In this document: piece after piece, positions 5,539 through 13,922 of the stretch | Numbering within the stretch: position 1 is the stretch's first letter | Layout of the letters: every line of letters begins with the position of its first letter | Source of the DNA: Patescibacteria group bacterium | GTDB taxonomy: Bacteria > Patescibacteriota > Gracilibacteria > UBA1369 > PNNO01 | Assembly (NCBI GenBank): GCA_018821175.1 | Contig: JAHJMX010000107.1 | Span: 1-14,790, forward strand | DNA: 14,790 bases | Reading direction: 5' to 3' | Notes under the pieces: model-generated | Seen by the model: only the letters and a program-made list of their open reading frames with translations | Databases searched by the model: none | What the model was told of the DNA's origin: nothing | Translations under genes and position numbers: made by a program

Positions 5539-6309
5539 TTACTCAGCGTAAGCAGGATCTGCAAGGAATCCGATATGTTGTATAGGCCATAGCATTAACC
5601 AAGCCTTTCCTTCAATATAATGTTTCTCTAAGAAATAATCTTCTGCTCCTCGGCATGCGCCTTCATATACATCTCTAAAGCAGTTGCGGGCATCAGTACT
5701 ATTGTGCCTGTTGTCACCAAGAACGAAATATTTCCCATCAGGGACTTCAAAAGTATCTTCGCGATTATTTCCTAACTGAGTTTTTCCATAATTGTCTTCG
5801 TTCAAATATTCTTGTTCTTCTAGTTCATACCCAGTTGGATATTCATCATTGTATATATAAACTTTCCCGTTAATTATTTTGACAGTGTCTCCAGGAACTC
5901 CAATAATTCTCTTAATATAGAATTGATCTTCTGCATGTGGTGGCCTAAAAACAACAATATCTCCACGTTGAGGTTCTCCTATTAAATAACCTATTTTATT
6001 TACGATGACATAATCTCCGTATCCTTGTACGCATTCTTCATCAATATAATTCAATGTATTGCACATAGATGGCCCAGATACTCTGAATGGAGAAGCGATG
6101 AAACTTTGAATTACAAAAACTAATCCAAAAACGATCAATAGGTTGAGCCCAAGGTCAATTAGTAATGCAGCAAATCTTTTGTGTGGAGTTTTCCCGAGTT
6201 CGCCACCTTCTTTATGTGTTTCCAATTTTGGTTCTTCCGGTTTGCCTTCTGATGGGACTTCGATTTTATTGTTTTTCTTGAATATATCTTGAATGCTTTC
6301 GTCTGTCAT
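5539..6309 (-). CDS. lepB: Signal peptidase I
   Basis: A 256-residue membrane-bound serine protease (S26) that cleaves signal peptides from exported proteins. The first 45 residues are charged and probably cytoplasmic; a single helix (about 46-72) anchors the catalytic domain outside. The catalytic serine is S81 in SGPSM, the general-base lysine is K133 in YIKRIIGVPGD, and the C-terminal box is GDNRHNSTDARN (198-209). Deviations from the usual pattern are CNTLN rather than PTL after the SM dipeptide, and alanine for serine in the SxDSR motif (here STDAR). Four cysteines (83, 93, 210, 219) lie in the exported domain and could form disulfides. The start is the only ATG before the anchor that keeps the N-terminal region; it has no SD. 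It has its own promoter at 6347-6376. Confidence 0.95.
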   Translation of the reverse strand: MTDESIQDIFKKNNKIEVPSEGKPEEPKLETHKEGGELGKTPHKRFAALLIDLGLNLLIVFGLVFVIQSFIASPFRVSGPSMCNTLNYIDEECVQGYGDYVIVNKIGYLIGEPQRGDIVVFRPPHAEDQFYIKRIIGVPGDTVKIINGKVYIYNDEYPTGYELEEQEYLNEDNYGKTQLGNNREDTFEVPDGKYFVLGDNRHNSTDARNCFRDVYEGACRGAEDYFLEKHYIEGKAWLMLWPIQHIGFLADPAYAE

Positions 6310-6346
6310 GGATTTTCAGGTCAAATAAGGCAAAATGCCGACATTT

Positions 6347-6376
6347 ATTCTACATGAAAACATGTATGAATATCAA
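6347..6376 (-). promoter_or_regulatory. Promoter of lepB
   Basis: On the minus strand TTGATA (6376-6371), an 18-base spacer and TAGAAT (6352-6347) form a good sigma70 match, with initiation near 6340 and a leader of about 30 bases. The spacer contains the inverted repeat ACATG-AAAA-CATGT (6352-6365), which could be a binding site. The M23 gene ends only 13 bases upstream of the -35. Confidence 0.65.
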
Positions 6377-6388
6377 TAGGAACTCAGG

Positions 6389-8401
6389 CTAAGCTGCATT
6401 ATCTGTTGTTGGGATAAGGTCTGCTGTGAAAGTACTTGCTCCTGTTGCATTTAAGATACTAACTCTATACATAGCTTCAGCTACTTCTTCACGTGTCATT
6501 TGTTTGTTTGGCCAAAAGCGATTGTCATCAGTATCAATGATGTTTTTCTCATAAGCAAATTGAGCATATTTGGCATACCATTGGTTTTCTCCAACATCCA
6601 AGAATGGTAATTCACCAATTTCAGGGTCGACATCAATATTCATTGCCTCAATTAACATTTTTAGAAATTCGGCTTTGTTTACTTTGTCGAGTGGCTTGAA
6701 AGATCCATCTGGGTATCCATCAACAATTCCCAAGGTTGTTGCTGTGTATAAGTACCCTCCATACCATTGGCTGGCTTCTACATCGCTAAATTTTAATTTT
6801 GCTGGGGCGCTTGATACGTCAGCTTCAATTCCTTCTAATATGAATTTCAAAACCTCAACACGTGAAACTGAATTTTCCGGCTTGAAAGATCCATCCGGAT
6901 ATCCTTCAATCACACCTTCATTTTTCAAGAATTTGATTGCTTGGAAATGAGGATGTGCACTACTGATGTCCGCAAATATTCCAGGATAAATTACTGGACT
7001 TTCTTTAATAACATTATCGGTTTTGATCGCGAATTGAATTGGGTTTGAGTCGCGAGGCGCCATAACTGAAACTGCGATACCGTTTTGGAAATCACGGGTA
7101 AGTAATCTGCGAGGAGTTATCAATGCTGATCCTTGCATTATATCGATGCGAACTGCATTTTCTGGCGCGTAATTTGTAATTGTATTTCCATGTCTATCAA
7201 CTGCTTTGATTATGATTTTTTGTTCTTCGCCAGGGATATAAGTGGAATCTGTCTTGATTTCAAAAGTGACATATTCGTTTTGTGGGTTATCGCTTTCACG
7301 TGTTGGACCATCATCTTCATAATCTTCTGCTGTGATTTCTAGAGAAGAAGTGTTTGTAGAAGTATTTATTGACGTATCTTCTGTTGTGTCTATGTTTTCT
7401 GATGTTGAACTTGAAGTATTAGTACTGCTTGACGTGCTTGTTGTATTCGAAGTTGGAGTTGTTGTAGTAGTTGTTATTTCAGCATCATTGCTTGTTGATA
7501 CTGTTCCATTCCCATATTTTTGAACGTAAAGCATTGGATTTACTGTATTTGCAATTGCGATATCTTGGTTCAAACCTGCATTTACAGCTTCATTAAAAGT
7601 TAATCCAGCGTCAGAAGCTTCTTTTGAAGTGAATGGCCAGTATGGATGCCATGGAGCGTTGTCATTGTCAATTTGGAAATGTAAATGCGGAGTTGTTGAA
7701 GATCCAGTGCTTCCTGAATATCCGATAATATCTCCTTTTCGTACAATTGAACCATTTGTTACATTAACTGAACTTAAGTGTGAATAAGATGAATATAAAG
7801 TTTCTTTAATGTTTGAGTTGCTGTAAGACGGGAAGTTTTGATGTTCAATTACAATATGTTTCCCAAATCCAGAGAGAAGTTCTGATGTTTTCACCACAAC
7901 TCCATTCCCAATCGCATAAATCGGGGTTCCTGTTGGGATTTTGATATCTATCGCCAAGTGATTTCCTGCATATTCTTGTCCGTCTAACTTATAATTCCCC
8001 ATGTATGGGACGCTATAAAGAATCTTTTGATTCCTTATTGAATCTTGCGCAGCGTTACCCCAAACTAAATTATCAAATGAAATTCGAAGATTTTGGGGGT
8101 TGTATAACGGTGGATTTTCCATTTTACCTGCTGGAAGCTGTGAATAAGTCATGCTTCTTTCTGCTGTTGTTAGTGCAGTGTAATTTGGTGACTTCTTGAT
8201 TGGCGAAATTGTCCCATCAAATGCGGGTGCTTTTTGTGTCGACAATACACTTGTTTGGAAATTTACCGTGTTTTGTTCAACCAAAAAGATTGAAAAAGAC
8301 ATGAATATAAGCAAAAATCCCCAAATCGAAAAGTTTTTAATATTATTTTTTCGCTTTTTACTTGAAAATTTTTCAAGTAAGCTACTGTTGCGTTTATTCA
8401 T
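6389..8401 (-). CDS. Secreted M23 (LytM-type) peptidase with three C-terminal SLH repeats
   Basis: A 670-residue cell-surface protein. A basic N-terminus precedes a hydrophobic signal or anchor helix (about 25-43). The M23 domain (about 130-246) keeps the zinc ligands H148 and D152 (HLAID) and H241 (HLHF), and H208 (YSHLS), so it should be an active metallopeptidase that cuts peptidoglycan cross-bridges or peptides. A low-complexity Thr/Ser linker (about 303-353) and a beta-rich Ig-like segment (about 375-465) lead to three SLH repeats (about 483-526, 538-588, 600-648) carrying GYPDGSFKP twice and the degenerate DTDDNRFWP. SLH repeats bind secondary cell-wall polymers, fixing the enzyme to the wall. 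It lies between lepB, which would process its signal peptide, and the divergent tsaE. A strong promoter precedes it; the leader is A-rich without an SD. Confidence 0.93.
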   Translation of the reverse strand: MNKRNSSLLEKFSSKKRKNNIKNFSIWGFLLIFMSFSIFLVEQNTVNFQTSVLSTQKAPAFDGTISPIKKSPNYTALTTAERSMTYSQLPAGKMENPPLYNPQNLRISFDNLVWGNAAQDSIRNQKILYSVPYMGNYKLDGQEYAGNHLAIDIKIPTGTPIYAIGNGVVVKTSELLSGFGKHIVIEHQNFPSYSNSNIKETLYSSYSHLSSVNVTNGSIVRKGDIIGYSGSTGSSTTPHLHFQIDNDNAPWHPYWPFTSKEASDAGLTFNEAVNAGLNQDIAIANTVNPMLYVQKYGNGTVSTSNDAEITTTTTTPTSNTTSTSSSTNTSSSTSENIDTTEDTSINTSTNTSSLEITAEDYEDDGPTRESDNPQNEYVTFEIKTDSTYIPGEEQKIIIKAVDRHGNTITNYAPENAVRIDIMQGSALITPRRLLTRDFQNGIAVSVMAPRDSNPIQFAIKTDNVIKESPVIYPGIFADISSAHPHFQAIKFLKNEGVIEGYPDGSFKPENSVSRVEVLKFILEGIEADVSSAPAKLKFSDVEASQWYGGYLYTATTLGIVDGYPDGSFKPLDKVNKAEFLKMLIEAMNIDVDPEIGELPFLDVGENQWYAKYAQFAYEKNIIDTDDNRFWPNKQMTREEVAEAMYRVSILNATGASTFTADLIPTTDNAA

Positions 8402-8429
8402 GTTGATTTGTTTTTATTTTTTGTTTTTG

Positions 8430-8458
8430 TTGTGCTTTTTAAGCATTTATATTATAAC
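8430..8458 (+). promoter_or_regulatory. Possible tsaE promoter
   Basis: TTGTGC (8430-8435), a 17-base spacer and TATAAC (8453-8458) are a moderate match. Initiation would be near 8465, only about eight bases before the tsaE ATG, so the transcript would be nearly leaderless. It overlaps the -10 of the divergent promoter. Confidence 0.4.
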
Positions 8459-8480
8459 ATAATTCACCCAGTATGGTCAA
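8451..8480 (-). promoter_or_regulatory. Promoter of the M23/SLH peptidase gene
   Basis: On the minus strand TTGACC (8480-8475), an 18-base spacer and TATAAT (8456-8451), preceded by TG in the extended -10 position, form a strong promoter with initiation near 8444 and a leader of about 43 bases. The -35 lies inside the first codons of the divergent tsaE gene. Confidence 0.75.
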
Positions 8481-8949
8481 TCAGGCTGCACGAGAAGAAA
8501 ATAGCTATAATAAGACGATACTTGCTAATTCTGTTGATGCTACAGGGGAATTTGCGGCCGATTTTGCTAAATGGCTTGTTTTAAATGGGAATCTATATCA
8601 AAAAAATGTTGTTTGTTTGCGTGGGAATTTAGGGGCTGGAAAAACAACTTTTGTAAAGGCATTTGCAAATGCAATCGGCATTGATCCTTCTATTGTAAAA
8701 AGTCCAACTTATACATATTTCCGTAAATATGCAGTAGGGGATATTACTGTTTATCATTTTGATTATTATCGAATTGAAGATTTGAATAAGCGGGATATTG
8801 AAGAATTTCTAGAGATTGTTGATGGTAATAATTTAGTTCTTATCGAGTGGCCAGATAGGATTGAAGAATACTTGCCGGATGATCATTTCGAAGTTGAATT
8901 AGAAGTTGTAGATGAGAATAAACGAAAAATATCAATTAATGAAAATTGA
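8473..8949 (+). CDS. tsaE: tRNA threonylcarbamoyladenosine (t6A) biosynthesis ATPase TsaE
   Basis: A 158-residue P-loop protein that works with TsaB and TsaD to make t6A37 on ANN-decoding tRNAs. Walker A is GNLGAGKTT (51-59); SPTYTY (77-82), HFDYYR (95-100) and IEWPDR (124-129) are the family's other motifs in the usual order. Its N-terminal part before the P-loop is somewhat longer than in E. coli TsaE, but 8473 is the only ATG before the conserved region. There is no SD, and the likely leader is very short. The HD gene begins 3 bases after the stop, so the two are almost surely co-transcribed. Confidence 0.95.
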   Translation: MVNQAAREENSYNKTILANSVDATGEFAADFAKWLVLNGNLYQKNVVCLRGNLGAGKTTFVKAFANAIGIDPSIVKSPTYTYFRKYAVGDITVYHFDYYRIEDLNKRDIEEFLEIVDGNNLVLIEWPDRIEEYLPDDHFEVELEVVDENKRKISINEN

Positions 8950-8952
8950 AAT

Positions 8953-9561
8953 ATGGATATTTCTTTTGTTCTTGAGTTAATCAAAAAATATAAAATGCCG
9001 GAGAACATTGTGCGGCATTGCAAGAAAGTATCTAATGTAGCATGTGAAATTGCGATTTTACTTCAAAGAAAGGGGATGTCTATTGATATCGAATCTTTGA
9101 AATATGCCGGATTATTACATGATTTGATGCGGATTCTTGATTTCAAAGAAGAAGAATATCTTGAACTTTGTAAAACTGGATCAAAAGAAGAAATTATGAT
9201 TTGGGATGGAATGAGGGCAAAATATATCGGGAAAAAACATACAGAAGCTGGGTATGAATTTTTTCATGAAATTGGTGAGGAAAAAATTGCCTTAATGATT
9301 CGAAAACATTGTTATGGTGCGATCGTGAATCCTTCAATGCAACCATTTACAATTGAGGAGAAATTGCTTTTATATGCTGATAAAAGAGTTTTGCATGATA
9401 AAATTGTTTCGCTGACGCAACGTTTTGAGGATGGTATTAAAAGGCATAATCCAAATAAAGAAAACTTAGATTTGGAAATGGCGATACGAAAAGCTTCTTA
9501 TTCACTTGAAAAAGAGATTTTTGATCAGTTAGATATCAATCCTGAAGATATTAAAGGATAG
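8953..9561 (+). CDS. HD-domain metal-dependent phosphohydrolase
   Basis: A 202-residue soluble protein of the HD/HDIG superfamily. H22 (VRHCKKV), the H56-D57 pair in LLHDLMR, H96 (KKHTEAG), H119 (RKHC) and D143 (YADKRV) are spaced as the metal-binding residues of these hydrolases. They usually act on nucleotides or phosphorylated small molecules; the substrate cannot be told from sequence. It starts 3 bases after tsaE and lacks an SD, suggesting translational coupling. Its stop lies inside the last codons of the opposing gene, an 11-base tail-to-tail overlap. Confidence 0.88.
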   Translation: MDISFVLELIKKYKMPENIVRHCKKVSNVACEIAILLQRKGMSIDIESLKYAGLLHDLMRILDFKEEEYLELCKTGSKEEIMIWDGMRAKYIGKKHTEAGYEFFHEIGEEKIALMIRKHCYGAIVNPSMQPFTIEEKLLLYADKRVLHDKIVSLTQRFEDGIKRHNPNKENLDLEMAIRKASYSLEKEIFDQLDINPEDIKG

Positions 9562-11260
9562 CGTGTAATGCAGCTCGTGTCTGAGGGCCTACGCTTCCAG
9601 CTCCAAAATCTTCTTCAGATGAAATGATGCCTTGATCTTTTTGAAATGCAATCACTGCTTTTTGTGTAGTTTCTCCGAAATAATCAGTCGTGAAACCGCT
9701 TTCAAAGAATCCAAGTTGTTTTAATGTATCTTGAAGTTTTTGTACATCTTCTCCATTGCTTCCAAGGCTTAAATCTTCGTCAAATACGATTTTAGTTATT
9801 TTTGAAGTAGTAGTTTCAGATGCGATTGCTTTAGTTTCAACTGCAGGGATTTCAATTTTCTCAGCAATCAAGTTGTTTTCATTAAACGTTGCCGTTCTTG
9901 ATGCTATAATTTGTTTTGTATTAGCTCGATATCCAAGTAGGCTATTTAAAGCAGATCTTGTTTGAGGCCCGAATTCTCCAGCCCCTACGTCTGTTTTACT
10001 GCTAATAAGTCCTTTTTTTTGTTGGAATTTAAATATGGCGTGTTGAGTTACTTCTCCATAATAACCTGTTGCTTCTGCTTTGAATAAATTGACTTTTCGA
10101 AGTTCTTCTTGAAGTTTTTTGACTTCTTCTCCCGAGTCTCCAATCGATAAATCCGAGTCAAAACCACTATAAGATGCTTGTACAATATTATTTTCTCTTA
10201 TGGTTTCAATTGTAGGATCTGAAAAGGCTACAAGTTTTTGTGAAAGGACAGCGAATGTTTTCGGTCCAAAATAACCTGCTCCATGTTCATTTTCATCATT
10301 TACGATTTCGTTGTCTTTTTGAAATTCGAATACTGCTTGAACGGTTGCTTCATCATAAACTCCATTTACTTCGATATCATATCCAAGTTTCTGTAGCGAT
10401 TTTTGCAACTCTTTAACAGCATCTCCCTTATCATCTTTTCCTAAATTTTGTTTAACAATTTTATCGTATTCCTTTTGTTTGTTAAATACCGCTTCGATAC
10501 TTGCTCTTGTTTGAGGGCCAAAGTATCCTGCGCCAAACTCTTCTGAACGGTCGATAATATTATTGTCGATTTGGAATGCGATAACTGCTTTGTATACTTC
10601 ATCTCCATAATATTTGTCGATTTTCCCTTTATAATAACCAAGTGTAGTTAAATATTCTTGAAGTGTTCCTACTGTATCTCCAGTTTGTCCATATCCAAGA
10701 TCAACTGTGAAAACTTTTTGTTTTATTACTACATTACGGATGAATTTTTCTGCATCGGAAAATCCTTGCAAATAAACATTTTCTTTTATATTTGGATCAA
10801 CTCCATAAACTGTCACTAGAACAGTTCTTTTCCCCCAATTTAAGGCTCTATCAAGTCCGACGTCTCCATACCCCATCCAAACGTCAAGCCTGTCAAAACT
10901 TTGATTCCGTTGGCCTGCAGTTACTATAGCTCCACCACGATCATGCACAGCAACTGTTCCGATTCCAGGAATATCCATTTTAGTTCCAAATGCATATGTT
11001 TTTGGCGCCGCAATCATTCCAGGATAAACAGGAGTTCCATCAGCACTGTGAACACCATTTCCATTTAATCTAATATCGTTTTCGTAGCTTCCTGTTACAT
11101 ATCTGATTTGTCCAGGAAGTGGCGAGTAATATGCTGAAATTGTGAATGTATGTTGATATGACGCATTAGCAGCTTGTCCTAATAGGAAGAATGAAATTAT
11201 TCCTGCTGCTATCAGTATTAAATTTTTAAAATCATAAAAACTTAATTTTGTATTGTTCAT
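9551..11260 (-). CDS. Secreted 3D-domain protein with four peptidoglycan-binding repeats
   Basis: A 569-residue exported protein. A signal peptide (hydrophobic about 13-30) has a likely cleavage after the ANA at 31-33. A 3D domain (about 36-155), a double-psi barrel related to the lytic transglycosylase MltA and to RlpA, carries the three named aspartates as D107 (VHDRGG), D123 and D126 (FDRLDVWMG). Four PG_binding_1-type repeats follow (about 187-260, 270-343, 370-442, 493-569), each with LQxxL, an AxxxFQ helix and the GxGxxGPxT ending. A linker of about 50 residues separates repeats 3 and 4. It probably binds, and may cleave, peptidoglycan; lytic activity is inferred from the 3D domain. A terminator and an extended -10 lie just upstream. 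The start has no SD. Confidence 0.92.
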   Translation of the reverse strand: MNNTKLSFYDFKNLILIAAGIISFFLLGQAANASYQHTFTISAYYSPLPGQIRYVTGSYENDIRLNGNGVHSADGTPVYPGMIAAPKTYAFGTKMDIPGIGTVAVHDRGGAIVTAGQRNQSFDRLDVWMGYGDVGLDRALNWGKRTVLVTVYGVDPNIKENVYLQGFSDAEKFIRNVVIKQKVFTVDLGYGQTGDTVGTLQEYLTTLGYYKGKIDKYYGDEVYKAVIAFQIDNNIIDRSEEFGAGYFGPQTRASIEAVFNKQKEYDKIVKQNLGKDDKGDAVKELQKSLQKLGYDIEVNGVYDEATVQAVFEFQKDNEIVNDENEHGAGYFGPKTFAVLSQKLVAFSDPTIETIRENNIVQASYSGFDSDLSIGDSGEEVKKLQEELRKVNLFKAEATGYYGEVTQHAIFKFQQKKGLISSKTDVGAGEFGPQTRSALNSLLGYRANTKQIIASRTATFNENNLIAEKIEIPAVETKAIASETTTSKITKIVFDEDLSLGSNGEDVQKLQDTLKQLGFFESGFTTDYFGETTQKAVIAFQKDQGIISSEEDFGAGSVGPQTRAALHAIL

Positions 11261-11301
11261 TTTTTTATTTTTAGTTTTAGTTTTTGATATATTTTTGATT
11301 T

Positions 11302-11310
11302 TTTATATCA
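11302..11310 (-). promoter_or_regulatory. Extended -10 of the 3D/PG-binding gene
   Basis: On the minus strand TGATATAAA fits TGnTATAAA, with initiation near 11295 and an A-rich leader of about 35 bases without an SD. Candidate -35 sequences (for example TTCGTT, 19 bases upstream) are weak and overlap the terminator at 11331-11369. Confidence 0.5.
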
Positions 11311-11330
11311 ATATATTATCTCACATAACG

Positions 11331-11369
11331 AAAAACCCTTTCCAGACTACCGAGTAGACACGAAAAGGG
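11331..11369 (-). terminator. Rho-independent terminator of the VirD4-like ATPase gene
   Basis: On the minus strand CCCTTT (11369-11364) pairs with AAAGGG (11341-11336), with an inner CTAC/GTAG stem (11354-11357 with 11347-11350) around a TCG loop, and a five-T run follows (11335-11331). It lies about 50 bases after the ATPase stop and about 20 bases before the extended -10 of the next minus-strand gene. Outer arms AACGAA (11327-11332) and TTCGTT (11388-11393) can extend the structure. Confidence 0.8.
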
Positions 11370-11420
11370 GAGTGTTGTCTAATAACATTCGTTGGTTTTG
11401 TCGAATTTCGTTGTGAAAAA

Positions 11421-13901
11421 TTACATAATGGCTCCAATGCGTCGTAATATTTCTCGATCTACGAATGATTTATCTCGGCCATACGTTAATCTTGAAAGTT
11501 GTTTTACCGCTTCTGCAATAGCCTTATCGCCAGTTTCTAGATATGGGTTGACTGGAGTAATGCTGAAAGGTTTTGAAGGTTGTGTGTCTATTGATAATTT
11601 TATGACAGCTTTATATTTATCTAAATTAATCAAATCTTGTTCAGAAAAGACAGGTGACATTTCCTTTGACATATATTCAGCATCTTGTGCGCCTATTTTA
11701 TAACTCATCATCGTTCCGACGTTACCAAACACCGCGTCTTTGACTTTTGATTTACCGTCAGCCCCTTCTAATTGTTTAATATATTGATGTGCCATGATTA
11801 GTCCAAGGCGATATTTTCTGGCTTCGGAAAGGATGCTTTCAATACTCTCTGTAATGTAATTTTGGAATTCATCGATATAAAGGAAGAAATCCTTGCGAGC
11901 TGATTTGTCTTGGTTTTGGCGTCTTAGTGCAGCCATTTGTATTTTTTGTACAATTATTAACCCAAGTAATTTTGAATTAATTTCACCCGTTGTTCCTTTT
12001 GAAAGATTCATGAGCATTATTTTCCCTTCATTCATTGCATTTGCAAAATTAAAGCTTGATTTAGCCTGTCCTATGATATTTCTCATCATAGTATTTGTAA
12101 CAAATTGACCGAACTTAGAAGCAAAATATGGGATCATCTCTTGTTTTTCCCTAGCTCCAGTCTGTGCCATTTGATTTTCCCAAAACGATCTAACGATAGG
12201 ATTTGTAACTTTTTCAACTTTATATTTTTGATAAGTATCATCAGTAAAAAGACGTACAATGTCGGTTAAAGCTCCACCATCAGGATCTTCCATTAAGGTT
12301 AGGCAACCATTTCGGAAATAATCTTGTATACGTGGACCAAAAATTTCTTCATTAAACAGCTTGATCATGATATTCATCGCATCAAGCGCTACAAGCTCTT
12401 TTTCTTCAGGAGTATCAGCCTCAAGCAGGTTAATTCCAATTGGACGTTCAAGATCTGCAGGATTGAAATAAATTATGTCATCTGCCCGTTCTCTAGGGAT
12501 AAATGGAAGGATGTCATCAATTAATTGTCCATGTGGATCAATTATACAAAGTCCATCTCCATTGCGAAGATCTTGCCTTATCATTACTTGTAATACAGAA
12601 GATTTACCAGTACCTGTTTGTCCAATTACATAGAAATGACGGAATCTATCTTCACGCTGCATTCTGACTTCTTTTGTTTCGCCACGATAATGGTTGTGTC
12701 CAAGTAAAATCCCTTCTTCTGGAAGATTAGCTGGAGGTGGGGCGATTTTGAATCTTTGCCACGCAATAAGCGGAGATCTGTTATATTGGCTGTTTGGGAT
12801 GTGAAATAAACTTGTAAGTTCATCACAGCTCAAAATCGCCACTTTCGTTTTAAGTCTTGTTCCAAATGATCGTTTAAAGTTCCTAAATATAAAATCTTTT
12901 ATAAGTTGTCTATCTGAATGCCATTTTGTGTCAGCAAAACTGTTTCCAGTCGTACTCCCATATTGAGAAAATGCACTTTTTATATTTGTTAAATGTGCTT
13001 TTGCTTCTCGTAAACTAGGAGAAGCGGTTATTATTCTGATGATTGTTTCATATCCGGGTTGTGAATTTTTTTCTTCAATGGCTTTAATTTCTTCTTCTTG
13101 TCCAGATGTTGTTCGTCCATTATCCATTCCGCCAGAGTTTGCATTTTCATCATTTTTCCCTCCGTTTATGAAAAAATCGAAAATAGCGGCAAGCCATGAA
13201 AGAGGATTTAGTGATGACATTTTCTTTTTACTCTTTTTATTCAACATATCTTCTGCTAACTGGCGGCCTTTTTCTTGCCATCCATCTTTTATCGGGCGAA
13301 CCATTATTTGGATCGAGGCTCCTTCTTCTGGTTTAAACTTTGAAAGAACATTGACTATTGAATTTTGTGGGTCAGTATTTAATCGTTGATATGTTTTAAA
13401 AGGGATTGAAAAGTTATCTGACAAATTCATGTAAGACCCTGTCACTTTGCAATTTGGCGCAAAGATATTGTAATCTTCAATTTTTTCTATAAAACAGTCT
13501 GGATAAAAACTTGTGAGTTGTTTTTCTATCAAGCTTTCTAAATCTCGTGGACATACAATGAAAAAATGGATTTCAGAGTTTAAAACTGCATATTCAAAAG
13601 ATAAATAATCTTGCCCGATAAATTTATTTTTAAAATCACTGCTATATATACTGTGTAATGATTGGAAAAAATGTGTCATGACCCCCAAAATTTCCTTGAA
13701 GTCCCCACCAGATGAATAAGCTTCTCTATCTCTTTCTCGATCTTCCTTAGATTCTTTTTGTGGAATTAAGATTTTCAAAAACACCATGTCCAAAGCACGA
13801 TTTATGTTTACAGTTCTTTTAATTAAATGCAAAACCATTGCAGTTATAAGTGCAATTAGTCCGATCAGTACAAACATAATTATGAAGATGTCCATGCGCA
13901 T
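11421..13901 (-). CDS. VirD4/TraG-like membrane ATPase (type IV secretion / DNA-translocase type)
   Basis: An 826-residue protein with an N-terminal membrane helix (about 4-27), a poorly recognised domain of about 370 residues interrupted by a polar low-complexity stretch (about 245-280), and a C-terminal AAA/FtsK-HerA-like motor. Walker A is GQTGTGKS (427-434), IIDPHGQ (453-459) follows, Walker B is LYIDEFQ (674-680), and AHQYIKQL (704-711) fits a sensor region. Such ATPases pump DNA or protein across membranes in conjugation and type IV secretion. Single copies of this layout, without a mating-pair apparatus, are common in CPR genomes as I recall, and no other secretion gene lies in this window, so the cargo is unknown. 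A second ATG two codons on could be the start. It has its own promoter and terminator. Confidence 0.88.
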   Translation of the reverse strand: MRMDIFIIMFVLIGLIALITAMVLHLIKRTVNINRALDMVFLKILIPQKESKEDRERDREAYSSGGDFKEILGVMTHFFQSLHSIYSSDFKNKFIGQDYLSFEYAVLNSEIHFFIVCPRDLESLIEKQLTSFYPDCFIEKIEDYNIFAPNCKVTGSYMNLSDNFSIPFKTYQRLNTDPQNSIVNVLSKFKPEEGASIQIMVRPIKDGWQEKGRQLAEDMLNKKSKKKMSSLNPLSWLAAIFDFFINGGKNDENANSGGMDNGRTTSGQEEEIKAIEEKNSQPGYETIIRIITASPSLREAKAHLTNIKSAFSQYGSTTGNSFADTKWHSDRQLIKDFIFRNFKRSFGTRLKTKVAILSCDELTSLFHIPNSQYNRSPLIAWQRFKIAPPPANLPEEGILLGHNHYRGETKEVRMQREDRFRHFYVIGQTGTGKSSVLQVMIRQDLRNGDGLCIIDPHGQLIDDILPFIPRERADDIIYFNPADLERPIGINLLEADTPEEKELVALDAMNIMIKLFNEEIFGPRIQDYFRNGCLTLMEDPDGGALTDIVRLFTDDTYQKYKVEKVTNPIVRSFWENQMAQTGAREKQEMIPYFASKFGQFVTNTMMRNIIGQAKSSFNFANAMNEGKIMLMNLSKGTTGEINSKLLGLIIVQKIQMAALRRQNQDKSARKDFFLYIDEFQNYITESIESILSEARKYRLGLIMAHQYIKQLEGADGKSKVKDAVFGNVGTMMSYKIGAQDAEYMSKEMSPVFSEQDLINLDKYKAVIKLSIDTQPSKPFSITPVNPYLETGDKAIAEAVKQLSRLTYGRDKSFVDREILRRIGAIM

Positions 13902-13922
13902 ATGTTTCTAAAATATCTATAT

